A stretch of DNA of 49,952 bases from an uncultured Collinsella sp. (GTDB lineage Bacteria; Actinomycetota; Coriobacteriia; Coriobacteriales; Coriobacteriaceae). This document shows positions 34,417-43,149 of this stretch, piece by piece. The stretch's first letter is position 1; every line of letters starts with the position of its first letter. The stretch is taken from the NCBI GenBank assembly GCA_900541675.1, contig UQKU01000014.1, forward strand, positions 1 to 49,952, read 5' to 3'. A program made the position numbers and the translations under genes. A model generated the notes under the pieces. That model was given only the letters and a program-made list of their open reading frames with translations. It searched no databases and was not told the DNA's origin.

Positions 34417-34519
34417 TTGGACACCTCCTCATTCCGGCCTGCATTGCGGATGGAAGTATACCCACCCATCGAAAAACCGAACGGGAGGGCGTGCAGAAGC
34501 TCCAAGACTGCCCCCAACG

Positions 34520-34627
34520 ACTAGTCGTTTAAGAACGTCCTCAATGACTATCTCGGGATGAGTTGCGGTGGAATAGGGATTGTTTTGCGCCCGCCGGCCC
34601 CTATTCAGTCCCCATTTCACCGCAACT
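34520..34627. repeat. Degenerate 31-mer and an interrupted palindrome
   Basis: Positions 34520-34550 match one arm of the galT-lacC inverted repeat with four differences. Directly after it, 34561-34578 pairs with 34599-34606 and 34618-34627, a two-tier hairpin interrupted by an 11-base insertion (34607-34617). This fills the gap between the EIIA gene and the membrane protein gene (34417-34701), where I see no ORF. Confidence 0.6.
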
Positions 34628-34641
34628 TGGAGGAGGACAGA

Positions 34642-34674
34642 AAAAGCTCTGCCGCGGGTAGCGGCAGAGCTTTT
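34642..34674. terminator. Terminator of the EIIA gene
   Basis: Perfect 14-bp arms AAAAGCTCTGCCGC (34642-34655) and complement (34661-34674) close a 5-base loop. The T-run at the end on either strand lets it work both ways. Confidence 0.85.
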
Positions 34675-34701
34675 GGAAGGGGACTTGGTTGTGAGGGCTC
34701 G

Positions 34702-35040
34702 TTAGGCGAGCTTGGCCTCGAGCTCGGCGATGCGCTTGTAGGCATCGATGGTAAAGCGGGTCTGCTTCTCCAGGATCATAGTGGTCATGAGAGTGTCCTG
34801 AGCGTGAGCCATGATGAAGGTCATCTCCATCTCGCCACCGCCGGCCTCCTGCGAAAGCAGCTTGGTCTGCGTGTCGTGGGCGCCGATAAGTGCATCGCTG
34901 GCATCCTTGTGCAGCTGTTCGGCCTTCTCAAAGTCACCCTCGCGAGCAGCATCGAGCGCTGCAAGCAGATCGGTCTGGGCGTCACCTGCGTATGCGACAA
35001 TCTCGAATCCAACCATCGAGATTTCTTCTTTGGTTGCCAT
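34702..35040 (-). CDS. lacF: PTS lactose/cellobiose-family EIIA
   Basis: A 112-residue cytosolic phosphocarrier of the lactose/cellobiose family. It passes phosphate from HPr to the EIIB cysteine of the permease. The active-site His79 is in MAHAQDTLMTTM. The three-helix pattern with a C-terminal helix matches LacF/CelC. It is the only EIIA in the window, whereas three EIICB permeases are encoded, so it may serve all of them. The start at 35040 follows AAAGGAA. Upstream, two TGAACGGT repeats (around 35167 and 35192) may be regulatory. Confidence 0.92.
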   Translation of the reverse strand: MATKEEISMVGFEIVAYAGDAQTDLLAALDAAREGDFEKAEQLHKDASDALIGAHDTQTKLLSQEAGGGEMEMTFIMAHAQDTLMTTMILEKQTRFTIDAYKRIAELEAKLA

Positions 35041-35254
35041 GTTGCGTTCCTTTCACATATGAACCAATGGAGAGCATCGCGTCCGGGCATACGCGCTGCG
35101 TTGTGTATGACAGAAACAATAACATTCAAACAAAAAAGAACAGCTCAAAACGTAATTTCGAGCTATGAACGGTCACTTTTCGCCCGTGAACGGTTTTTAA
35201 ACCAATCTGAACAATATCAAACACAATTATCGGCAACCCAAACAGGACCGCACC

Positions 35255-36259
35255 CTAACACAAATCGCGCACCGTATCGCCCTCTACTAGCACACCGGGG
35301 ATCAGCATGTGCTCCACGCCAGACGCACCCCCATCGGCGTCGGCAATCTTGTCGACCGCCCACATGCCGACGCGCTTGTTGTCAAAGCGCACCGTGGTCA
35401 GGCGACGGTCGGGCACGATATCGCCCAGGCTGTCATCAACACCCACCACACTCACGTCCTCGGGCACACGCCTTCCGCATGACTCGAGCCCGCGAATGCA
35501 GCCGTATGCCATGGCATCGTTGGAAGCATAAATGGCCGTACAGGTCGGATCTTCCGCCAGAGCCTGACCGGCAGCATATCCGCTCTGTGCCGTCCAATCC
35601 CCACGGACGAGTCGCGGCGGCTCAATTCCATGCGCGCGCAATGTCTCGCGCCAGCCTTCCTCGCGCCGCATGCCCGAAAGCGAGCGCTCGGGACACGAGA
35701 TAAAGTGCACGGTTTTGTGCCCCCGCCCCAGCAAGTACTCGACCACCTGGCGCGAGCAATCGAACTGGTCGTTATCGACCGTTGAACAGAGCGGGTGCTC
35801 CAGCATCGTAACGAGCACCGTCTGCATGCCGGGCAGCGGCTCGAAGGTGCCAAAGTCCGCTGGCATGCGATTCATGATCACGACCATGCCGTCTACCGGC
35901 AGCGCGCTCATACGCGACGATGCGCTCTCGAGGGTATAGGGATGTCCATCTACTTTAGTGAGGGTGATGGCATAGCCATGTTTGTCGGCCGCGGCGGCAA
36001 AGCCCTCCATACGGTCGAGGTTGCCGGTACCGGTAATGTTGAACATGGCGACGCCGACGGTCTTAAACTTGCCACGGCGCAGCGACCGACCGGCAAAATT
36101 GGGGCGATACCCCAGCTCGCGCATGGCGGCACGCACGCGTTCCTTGGTCTCGGGGCGCACACTGGGCGAATCGTGCACGGTGCGCGAGACCGTCTGCTCC
36201 GAGACGCCCGCGAGGCGCGCCACGTCTTTGACGGATACCGATTTTTTAACAGCGGCCAT
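35255..36259 (-). CDS. LacI family regulator of EIICB-1/lacG-1 (LacI-2)
   Basis: A 334-residue LacI repressor with helix-turn-helix VKDVARLAGVSEQTVSRTVHD, the hinge region YRPNFAGRSLRRG and a sugar-binding core ending IPGVLVEGDTVRDL. The recognition helix begins E-Q. It is divergent from the first PTS permease and 6-phospho-beta-galactosidase operon, with two matching CG-centred operators in the gap. The start at 36259 has only a weak ribosome site. Confidence 0.92.
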   Translation of the reverse strand: MAAVKKSVSVKDVARLAGVSEQTVSRTVHDSPSVRPETKERVRAAMRELGYRPNFAGRSLRRGKFKTVGVAMFNITGTGNLDRMEGFAAAADKHGYAITLTKVDGHPYTLESASSRMSALPVDGMVVIMNRMPADFGTFEPLPGMQTVLVTMLEHPLCSTVDNDQFDCSRQVVEYLLGRGHKTVHFISCPERSLSGMRREEGWRETLRAHGIEPPRLVRGDWTAQSGYAAGQALAEDPTCTAIYASNDAMAYGCIRGLESCGRRVPEDVSVVGVDDSLGDIVPDRRLTTVRFDNKRVGMWAVDKIADADGGASGVEHMLIPGVLVEGDTVRDLC

Positions 36260-36417
36260 AGGTCGATCTTTCTATGTCAACGATGCCATTAGTGGCACCC
36301 TACGCAGTCAAATGAAACGTCTTCAAGTATATCTAACGCCTCCCCCACCATACGCTCACCACCCAAAACCTACCGTTCACCGACATTTTTGCTTCCCCGA
36401 ACGGCTTTTGTCGCCCA

Positions 36418-36555
36418 AATGTTAACGTTGCCATTGTGCAAACACAGAGCCACCGGGCGGCTCAAACGTTTACGCGTAAGGAATCGACGGTTCGCAGGCA
36501 CAGGAACCACCGGTTCGCGTCCTTTTTTGTGTCACAAAATGGCAACGTCAACATT
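36418..36555. promoter_or_regulatory. Two LacI-2 operators in the EIICB-1 divergent gap
   Basis: AATGTTAACGTTGCCATT at 36418-36435 and its complement form, one base changed, at 36538-36555. The dyad centre is CG with half sites TGTTAACG and TGGCAACG. The second lies about 60 bases before the EIICB-1 start. The rest of the 36260-36616 gap shows no ORF I would support. Confidence 0.7.
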
Positions 36556-36616
36556 TTAGCAACCGAACGTCAAAAGCTACCATCGTTGCTAACCCACCGA
36601 CTCTTAGGAGCATTGC

Positions 36617-38383
36617 ATGGAGCAACTCATCGCCATCATCGAAAAGGGCCAGCCCTTTTTCAACGCGATCGCCCGCAACAAGTACCTCAAGGCGATCCGC
36701 GACGGCTTTATCTCCGTCATCCCCATCATCATCTTTTCGTCCATCTTCTGCCTGGTAGCCTCGGTCCCCAACATCTGGGGTTTCTACTGGCCCGATGACA
36801 TCAACAACGCTCTGTGGAAGTGCTACAACTACTCCATGGGCATCCTGGCCATCGCCTGCGCCGCCACCACGGCCAAGCACTTCGCCGACGCTCAGAACCG
36901 CGACCTGCCCAAGAATAACCAGATTAACTTTATCTCATGCATGTGCGCGGCCATCATCGGCTTCTTGCTCCTTTCGAGCGACACCATCGCCACGGACGCC
37001 GCCAGCGGCTTCAACACCACCTACCTTGGTTCCAAGGGCCTGCTGACCGCCTTTATCGCTGCGTTTGTGACCGGCATCATCTACAAGTTCTTCATTAAGC
37101 GCAACATCACCGTCAAGATGCCCGAGCAGGTTCCGCCCAACATCTCGCAGACCTTTAAGGACATCATCCCCTTCTCCGTCTGCATTACCGTCTTTTGGGT
37201 CTTTGACATCGTCTTCCGCGCTGCTTTTGGCTTCTGCTTTGCCCAGGGCGTCATCCAGGTGTTCCAGCCCCTGTTCACCGCTGCCGACGGCTATATCGGC
37301 CTCGCTGTGATTTACGGCGCCATGAGCCTCTTCTGGTTCGTCGGCGTCCACGGCCCCTCGATCGTCGAGCCCGCCATCGCCGCCGCTCTCGTTGCCAACA
37401 TGACCGACAACCTAGCTGCGTTCCAGGCTGGCCAGCACGCTTCCGCTGTCCTGACCCAGGGTGCCCAGTACTTCGTCGTCTGCATGGGCGGCACCGGCGC
37501 CACACTCGTCCTGGTCTTTATGTTCTGCTTCCTGGCTAAGTCCCAGGAGATGCGCGCCGTCGGTAAGGCCGCCATCGTCCCTGTCTGCTTTGCCGTCAAC
37601 GAGCCGCTGCTGTTCGCCGCGCCCATCGTGCTCAACCCCGTCTTCTTTGTCCCGTTTGTCTTTGCACCGATCGCCAACATCTGGATCCTCAAGATCTTTA
37701 TCGACTTCTTGGGCATGAACGGCTTTATGTACACTCTGCCTTGGACCGTCCCCGGCCCCATCGGCACCATCATGGGCCTGGGCTTCCAGCCGCTCGCCTT
37801 TGTGATGCTCGCCCTTATCCTGGTCGTCGACTTCGTTCTGTACTACCCGTTCTTCCGTGCCTACGACGCCCAGAAGTGCGCCGAGGAGGCCGAGATTTCC
37901 GAGGAGGAGCTCGCCGCCAAGAACGCCGAGAAGGCCGCCAAGCTCAACGATGCCTTCCAGGGCAAGGCTGACGCCAAGAGCGTTGCCGCCGGCGCTGCTG
38001 CCGAGGCCGTGAAGGCCGACGCCCCCGCCGCTGTCGCCACCGAGGCAACGACCGCCAGCGACCTCAACGGCAAGCGCGTGCTCGTGCTCTGCCAGGGCGG
38101 CGGTACCTCGGGCCTTCTCGCCAACGCGCTGGCCAAGGCTGCCAAAGAGCGCGGCATCAATCTTGAGACCGCTGCCGAGGCCTATGGCAACCACGTTGAC
38201 ATGCTCCCCGACTTTGACCTGGTCGTCCTGGCCCCGCAGGCCGCAAGCTACCTGGCCGACCTGCAGAAGGACTGCGAGCGCGTGGGCAACAAATGCGTCG
38301 CCTGCCGCGGTAAGCAGTACATCGAGCTCTCCCAGAACGGCGACAAGTCTCTCGCCTTCGTAAGCGAGCAACTCTCGAAGTAA
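36617..38383 (+). CDS. lacE: PTS lactose-family EIICB permease 1
   Basis: A 588-residue permease. Residues 1-430 form the EIIC membrane domain (HGPSIVEP, NEPLLFAAPIVLNP, LGMNGFMYTLPWTVPGPIGT). An Ala/Glu/Lys-rich linker leads to a C-terminal EIIB domain with the phosphorylated Cys492 in VLVLCQGGGTSG. It imports and phosphorylates a beta-galactoside such as lactose. The start follows AGGAG. It is first in an operon with a 6-phospho-beta-galactosidase. It is the most divergent of the three EIICB paralogues. Confidence 0.92.
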   Translation: MEQLIAIIEKGQPFFNAIARNKYLKAIRDGFISVIPIIIFSSIFCLVASVPNIWGFYWPDDINNALWKCYNYSMGILAIACAATTAKHFADAQNRDLPKNNQINFISCMCAAIIGFLLLSSDTIATDAASGFNTTYLGSKGLLTAFIAAFVTGIIYKFFIKRNITVKMPEQVPPNISQTFKDIIPFSVCITVFWVFDIVFRAAFGFCFAQGVIQVFQPLFTAADGYIGLAVIYGAMSLFWFVGVHGPSIVEPAIAAALVANMTDNLAAFQAGQHASAVLTQGAQYFVVCMGGTGATLVLVFMFCFLAKSQEMRAVGKAAIVPVCFAVNEPLLFAAPIVLNPVFFVPFVFAPIANIWILKIFIDFLGMNGFMYTLPWTVPGPIGTIMGLGFQPLAFVMLALILVVDFVLYYPFFRAYDAQKCAEEAEISEEELAAKNAEKAAKLNDAFQGKADAKSVAAGAAAEAVKADAPAAVATEATTASDLNGKRVLVLCQGGGTSGLLANALAKAAKERGINLETAAEAYGNHVDMLPDFDLVVLAPQAASYLADLQKDCERVGNKCVACRGKQYIELSQNGDKSLAFVSEQLSK

Positions 38384-38393
38384 GTAACGCTCA

Positions 38394-38425
38394 GGGCCAG
38401 CCGACCATCCAAGACCGGCTGGCCC
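38394..38425 (+). terminator. Hairpin between EIICB-1 and lacG-1
   Basis: Arms GGGCCAGCCG (38394-38403) and complement (38416-38425), followed by TTCGATTT. It may reduce read-through into lacG-1 or stabilise the upstream message. Confidence 0.5.
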
Positions 38426-38449
38426 TTCGATTTAGACGATTGGATCATC

Positions 38450-39889
38450 ATGTCCGTTAACCCCGCTAGCGTCACCAACCCGCCTGCGCAGTTTCCCGAG
38501 GACTTTGTCTTTGGCGGCGCCACCGCTGCCTACCAGGTAGAGGGCGAGACCCGCACCCACGGTAAGGGCAAGGTTGCCTGGGACGACTTCCTGGAGGCCC
38601 AGGGGCGCTTCTCCCCCGATCCCGCTTCGGACTTCTACAACCAGTACCCCGTCGACTTGGAGCTGTGCGAGGAGTTCGGTATCAACGGCATCCGCCTCTC
38701 CATCGCCTGGAGCCGCATCTTCCCCAACGGCACCGGCGAAATCAACCCCGAGGGTGTCCAGTTCTACCACGACCTCTTCGCCGAGTGCCACAAGCACCAC
38801 GTTGAGCCGTTTGTCACGCTGCATCACTTCGATACGCCGCTGCCCCTCTTTGAGAAGGGCGACTTCCTCAACCGCGAGACCATCGACGCCTTTGTGGACT
38901 TTGCCACCTTCTGCTTTAAGGAGTACGCCGACCAGGTGACCTACTGGTTCACCTTTAACGAGATCTGGGCCGACGCCTCCAACACCTACATCGAGGGCAC
39001 CTTCCCCGGTGGCGTTAAGGCACATCTGGCCGAGGCCTTCCAGTGCGAGCACAACATGATGCTCGCCCACGCCAAGGCAGTACTGGCCTTCCACAACGGC
39101 GGTTTTAAGGGCAAGATCGGCGTCATTCAGTCGCTGGAATTTAAGTATCCGCTCAACGAGAACGACCCCGCCGACATCAAAGCCGCCAACAACGAGCACG
39201 TGCTGCAGAACCAGTTTTTGCTCGACGCCACCTTCCGCGGCGACTATGCGCCCGATACGCTCGAGTGCGCCAACCGCCTGGCTGCCGTCTCGGGCGGCAC
39301 CATCGAGATCCTGGACGAGGACCTCGAGATTATGCGCGAGGCCGCGCTCTACAACGACTACCTGGGCGTTAACAACTACCAGTGCCGCTTCTTGAAGGCT
39401 TACGACGGCGAGAACGACCTGCACCACAACGGTACGGGCGAGAAGGGCACTGGCCGCTGGCGCGTCAAGGGTATTGGCGAGCATGTGAACAAGCCTGGCA
39501 TCCCCACCACCGACTGGGACTGGATCATCTATCCCGAGGGCCTGTTCGATCTGCTCGTCTACATTAAGCAGCGCTACCCCAACTACAAGCAGATTTTCAT
39601 CACCGAGAACGGCATGGGCTACAAGGACCCCTACAAGGACGGTTTTGTGGACGATCAGCCGCGCATCGACTACATCGAGCAGCACCTGCGCTGGTTGCTC
39701 AAGGCCATGGAGGTGGGCGTCAACGTGGGTGGCTACTTCCTGTGGAGCCTGCAGGATCAGTTCTCCTGGACCAATGGTTACAACAAGCGTTACGGCTTCT
39801 TCTACGTTGACTTTGAAACCCAGAAGCGCACGCCCAAGGCAAGCGCATACTGGTATAAGCACGTGGCGCAGACCCGTCGTCTGGACTAG
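38450..39889 (+). CDS. lacG: 6-phospho-beta-galactosidase 1 (GH1)
   Basis: Hydrolyses the phosphorylated disaccharide delivered by the PTS to galactose-6-phosphate and a free sugar. A 479-residue GH1 enzyme: N-terminal FVFGGATAAYQVEG, acid/base Glu in FTFNEIW, nucleophile Glu in ITENGMGYKD, and the 6-phosphate site SWTNGYNKRYG. The Trp in that motif favours galactose-6-phosphate over glucose-6-phosphate substrates. It resembles Lactococcus LacG over its full length. The ribosome site is weak and a hairpin stands in the gap after EIICB-1. It is closely related to lacG-2 at 48388. Confidence 0.93.
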   Translation: MSVNPASVTNPPAQFPEDFVFGGATAAYQVEGETRTHGKGKVAWDDFLEAQGRFSPDPASDFYNQYPVDLELCEEFGINGIRLSIAWSRIFPNGTGEINPEGVQFYHDLFAECHKHHVEPFVTLHHFDTPLPLFEKGDFLNRETIDAFVDFATFCFKEYADQVTYWFTFNEIWADASNTYIEGTFPGGVKAHLAEAFQCEHNMMLAHAKAVLAFHNGGFKGKIGVIQSLEFKYPLNENDPADIKAANNEHVLQNQFLLDATFRGDYAPDTLECANRLAAVSGGTIEILDEDLEIMREAALYNDYLGVNNYQCRFLKAYDGENDLHHNGTGEKGTGRWRVKGIGEHVNKPGIPTTDWDWIIYPEGLFDLLVYIKQRYPNYKQIFITENGMGYKDPYKDGFVDDQPRIDYIEQHLRWLLKAMEVGVNVGGYFLWSLQDQFSWTNGYNKRYGFFYVDFETQKRTPKASAYWYKHVAQTRRLD

Positions 39890-39934
39890 CGGCTGGCGGG
39901 GTCGCCTGCCCACATAACCTGTCCCCATTTCTCA

Positions 39935-39979
39935 GCCAGGGGCGGCACGTCACACGGCGCGCCGCCCCCGGCCTTTTTT
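39935..39979 (+). terminator. Terminator of the EIICB-1/lacG-1 operon
   Basis: Arms GCC-GGGGCGGC (39935-39946, one bulge) and GCCGCCCC-GGC (39961-39972), followed by six Ts. Confidence 0.8.
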
Positions 39980-40000
39980 GGGCGGGTCGAAAGCCGTCTG

Positions 40001-40136
40001 TCTCGATCTGTAACATTTGGCCGAGATTTTGGGTCCTAACTGTTACAGATTGAGACGAACAGGATTGCTCTTTCCGAAGAATCTAAATCTGTAACACGTA
40101 GCCCGCTTTTGACCGTCTACCTGTTACAAATCGAGA
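40001..40136. repeat. Two 55-bp palindromic units, types A and B
   Basis: Unit 1 (40001-40055) and unit 2 (40082-40136) each have 15-bp arms of the form TCTNRATCTGTAACA with their complement. The loop of unit 1 contains GCCGAGATTTT (type A) and that of unit 2 CTTTTGACCGTCTAC (type B). They start 81 bases apart with a unique 26-base spacer. They lie between convergent lacG-1 and lacI-3. Three more units are at 45011-45226. Confidence 0.85.
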
Positions 40137-40151
40137 CAAACGGAGTAGGAC

Positions 40152-41180
40152 CTAACCCCGTATGTCCCTAACAGTCGAGCGTTCGACCAGCGTACTCGGC
40201 ACATGAATCGCCTCGATAGACGAGCTCTCTCCAATCGCCGCCCCAAACGCAAGCTTACCGACACCGCGCAAATCAAATCGCAGCGTCGTCAGTCGATTGT
40301 GAGGAACAAGTCCCTCGAGTGCGTCGTCGATACCAACCACGCTCACGTCGTCGGGCACGGACAGGCCCGCGTTCTCGAGCGCGGCGATAACGCCCAGCGC
40401 CATCTGGTCATTTGCCGCAAGCACGGCAGTCGGCGCCTGCGACCCGCCGGCAAGCACCTCGGCCGCAATCCGATCGCCCATGGCGTACCCACTGTCCGCA
40501 CTCCAATCGCCACGCAGCATCGGAGCGGCATCGACATGAGCACGACCCAGCGTATCGCGCCAACCGGCCTCACGAAAACGCGAGGAAATCGAGTTTTCCG
40601 GACCCGCCACAAACCGCATATTCGAGTGACCATGTTCCAGCAGATAATTGGTCAACAGCTCGCACGAACCATACTGGTCGGAGTCGATCGTCGTGCAGCG
40701 CGGATGCGCATACATGGACAGGATGACCGTTCGCACTCCCGGCTGGGGAACAAACTCCTCAAAATCGGGAGCCATGCGGTTCATGTTGAGAATCATGCCG
40801 TCGACGGGTCGCTCGACCATGCGGCGCGAGGCATCGGCAAGTGTATAGGGCTTGTCGCCGCCCATCTCGATCATAGTGACGGCAAAATCGTGCTCGCGCG
40901 CCGCTTGCATGATACCCTCGAGCGTCGCCAGGTTACCGACACGTGTGATGTTGTACATGCACAGGCCAATAGAACGATACGACCCGCCGCGCAACGCCGC
41001 TCCAGCAAAATTGGGACGAAAGCCCAGCTCTTCCATGGCGGCCAGCACACGCTTGCGCGTCTTTTCCGTCACGTTGGGCATACCGTTGACCACGCGAGAC
41101 ACAGTCTGGCGGCTCACGCCAGCGAGCGCCGCAACCTCTGCCGCGCTCGCCGAATGACCATTCCTTGTCTGCTGAGCCAT
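40152..41180 (-). CDS. LacI family regulator of GH1-2/EIICB-2 (LacI-3)
   Basis: A 342-residue LacI repressor with helix-turn-helix AAEVAALAGVSRQTVSRVVNG (recognition helix begins R-Q), the hinge region FRPNFAGAALRGG and a sugar-binding core ending HVPSTLVERSTVRDI. It is divergent from the GH1-2/EIICB-2 operon, and three matching operators lie between. The start is uncertain: ATG at 41180 gives the best domain fit but GGAAGG is very close to it, and the frame stays open to 41237. Confidence 0.9.
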   Translation of the reverse strand: MAQQTRNGHSASAAEVAALAGVSRQTVSRVVNGMPNVTEKTRKRVLAAMEELGFRPNFAGAALRGGSYRSIGLCMYNITRVGNLATLEGIMQAAREHDFAVTMIEMGGDKPYTLADASRRMVERPVDGMILNMNRMAPDFEEFVPQPGVRTVILSMYAHPRCTTIDSDQYGSCELLTNYLLEHGHSNMRFVAGPENSISSRFREAGWRDTLGRAHVDAAPMLRGDWSADSGYAMGDRIAAEVLAGGSQAPTAVLAANDQMALGVIAALENAGLSVPDDVSVVGIDDALEGLVPHNRLTTLRFDLRGVGKLAFGAAIGESSSIEAIHVPSTLVERSTVRDIRG

Positions 41181-41241
41181 GCCTTCCACGCTAACCTGCT
41201 TCCCAACTATTCCCCGCGCCCATGGCGCATCGTACATACAT

Positions 41242-41409
41242 CGATAACGTGCTCATGATACCCGAGCCATATACCACAACATGAAAACTTCTGTCAATCA
41301 AAACCGCTTACCGAACAAATACAACCGTTCGCAGCTGTTTGAAGTTGTTTTGTTTCTATACATCCCAGCCGGATGTTAACGTGCTCATTGTCAAATGTTC
41401 ACGTGCTCA
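41242..41409. promoter_or_regulatory. Three LacI-3 operators in the GH1-2 divergent gap
   Basis: CGATAACGTGCTCA at 41242-41255, TGTTAACGTGCTCA at 41374-41387 and TGTTCACGTGCTCA at 41396-41409. The shared half site is TGAGCACG with a CG centre. The two right-hand sites are 22 bases apart, two helical turns. The rest of the 41181-41524 gap shows no ORF I would support. Confidence 0.7.
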
Positions 41410-41524
41410 TTTTGGTTCTAATCATTTTAAGATAGTGTTTATCGGGCTTTTTCACCGCTGAACGCTAACCAGGGAGCCTCCTGAGCGCAAACGCACAATA
41501 TCGAACAGCGAGACGAGAGGGTGT

Positions 41525-42973
41525 ATGCATATGTCTTTGCTAAACCGCGTACAGCAGCTGCCGAAGGGCTTTGTTTGGGGCGCCGCAACCGCCGCGTACC
41601 AAACGGAAGGTTCCACGAAGGTGGCAGGCAAGGGTAAGACCATGTGGGACGATTACCTTGTCGCCCAGGGTCGCTTTTTGCCCGACCCGGCCAGTGATTT
41701 CTACAACCGCTACGAGGAGGATATCCGCCTTTCTGCCGAGCATGGACTCAACGCCATCCGTGTGTCCATCGCCTGGACCCGCATCTTCCCCAACGGCGAC
41801 GATGCCGAGCCCCTCGCCGAGGGCGTTAAGCACTACCACGAGCTGTTCGCCTGCTGCAAAAAGTATGGCGTCGAGCCCTATGTGTCCCTGCATCACTTTG
41901 ACTCCCCCGCCGCCCTGTTCAACCAGGGCGACTGGCTCAACCGCAAGACCGTCGACGCCTATGTGCGCTATGCCGAGTTCTGCTTCCGCGAGTTCCGCGA
42001 GGTCAAGAATTGGTTCACCATCAACGAGCTCATCAGCCTCTCGCACTCCCAATACATCCAAGGCAACTTCCCGCCCAACCATCACTTTGATGTGACGAGC
42101 GGCATCCAGAGCCAGCACAACGAGCTCGTTGCCCACGCCCGCGCCGTCAACCTGTATAAGGATCTTGACGAGACCGAGCACCTGGGCGGACGCATTGGCA
42201 TGGTCAACGTCCTGACGCCGGCATATCCTGCCACAGACTCGCCCGCCGACCAGCACGCCGCCGACCTGTACAACGCCTTCTACACCGACTTCATCATGGA
42301 CGGCGCCTTCCTGGGTCACTACTCCGCGCGCACCCTCTCACTCATCAACGAGATTCTGCGTGCCAACAACGCCACGCTTACGGTTGAGGACAGCGACATG
42401 GAGGAGCTCGCCAAGGCGGCGCCCCGCAACGATATGTTCGGCCTCAACTACTATCAGTCGGCGTTTATCGCCGCCTACGATGGCGAGTCCACCAACAGCT
42501 TTAACGGCACCGGAGACAAGGGCACCTCGTGCTTTAAGTTTAAGGGCGTCGGGCAGCAGGTCGATATGCCGGGTATCCCCACCACCGACTGGGATTGGCT
42601 CATCTACCCGCAAGGCCTCTACGACACGCTCAAGCACATCAGCGCCACCTATCCCAACCTCCCCGTCATCTATATCACCGAAAACGGCCTGGGCCACAAG
42701 GACCCCGAGCCCGACGCAAACGGCATCGTCGCCGATCCCGAGCGCATCGACTTTGTCGACCAGCACATGGAGAAGGTGCTCCGGGCGCGCGCCGAGGGCG
42801 TCGACGTCCAGGGCTACTTTATCTGGAGCCTGCAGGACCAGTTCTCGTGGGCCAACGGCTATAACAAGCGCTACGGCCTGTTCTACATCGACTTCGACAC
42901 GCAAAAACGCTACATCAAGCAGTCGGCACTCTGGTACAAGGAGCTCGCCGACACTATGGCGGACGCGCAGTAG
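41525..42973 (+). CDS. 6-phospho-beta-galactosidase-like GH1 enzyme 2
   Basis: A 482-residue GH1 enzyme with acid/base Glu in FTINELI, nucleophile Glu in ITENGLGHKD and a 6-phosphate site SWANGYNKRYG. It is clearly more distant from lacG-1 and lacG-2 than they are from each other, so it may take another phosphorylated glycoside. The Trp of the phosphate motif still points to a galactose-6-phosphate type sugar. GAGAGGG precedes two in-frame ATGs, 41525 and 41531, and either could start. It is the first gene of an operon with EIICB-2, the reverse of the order in the two other operons. Confidence 0.88.
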   Translation: MHMSLLNRVQQLPKGFVWGAATAAYQTEGSTKVAGKGKTMWDDYLVAQGRFLPDPASDFYNRYEEDIRLSAEHGLNAIRVSIAWTRIFPNGDDAEPLAEGVKHYHELFACCKKYGVEPYVSLHHFDSPAALFNQGDWLNRKTVDAYVRYAEFCFREFREVKNWFTINELISLSHSQYIQGNFPPNHHFDVTSGIQSQHNELVAHARAVNLYKDLDETEHLGGRIGMVNVLTPAYPATDSPADQHAADLYNAFYTDFIMDGAFLGHYSARTLSLINEILRANNATLTVEDSDMEELAKAAPRNDMFGLNYYQSAFIAAYDGESTNSFNGTGDKGTSCFKFKGVGQQVDMPGIPTTDWDWLIYPQGLYDTLKHISATYPNLPVIYITENGLGHKDPEPDANGIVADPERIDFVDQHMEKVLRARAEGVDVQGYFIWSLQDQFSWANGYNKRYGLFYIDFDTQKRYIKQSALWYKELADTMADAQ

Positions 42974-42994
42974 CGCATCGCCTCGCTTTCCCCC

Positions 42995-43041
42995 GAGAGG
43001 GGAGCGGCCCTATGCGATACAAACCCAGCCGCTCCCCTCTC
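42995..43041. repeat. 14-bp hairpin between GH1-2 and EIICB-2
   Basis: Positions 42995-43008 and 43028-43041 are perfect complements with a 19-base loop and no T-run. It may stabilise or process the bicistronic message. Confidence 0.6.
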
Positions 43042-43149
43042 TCCCCCTGGGACCGACCCCGCCTGCACCCGGGCTTTTAGCAAGCGGGAGACCATATAGG
43101 TTTTCAACGTCCATGCCATTAAGATTTCATGCAAAGAGGAGCGTGAACT

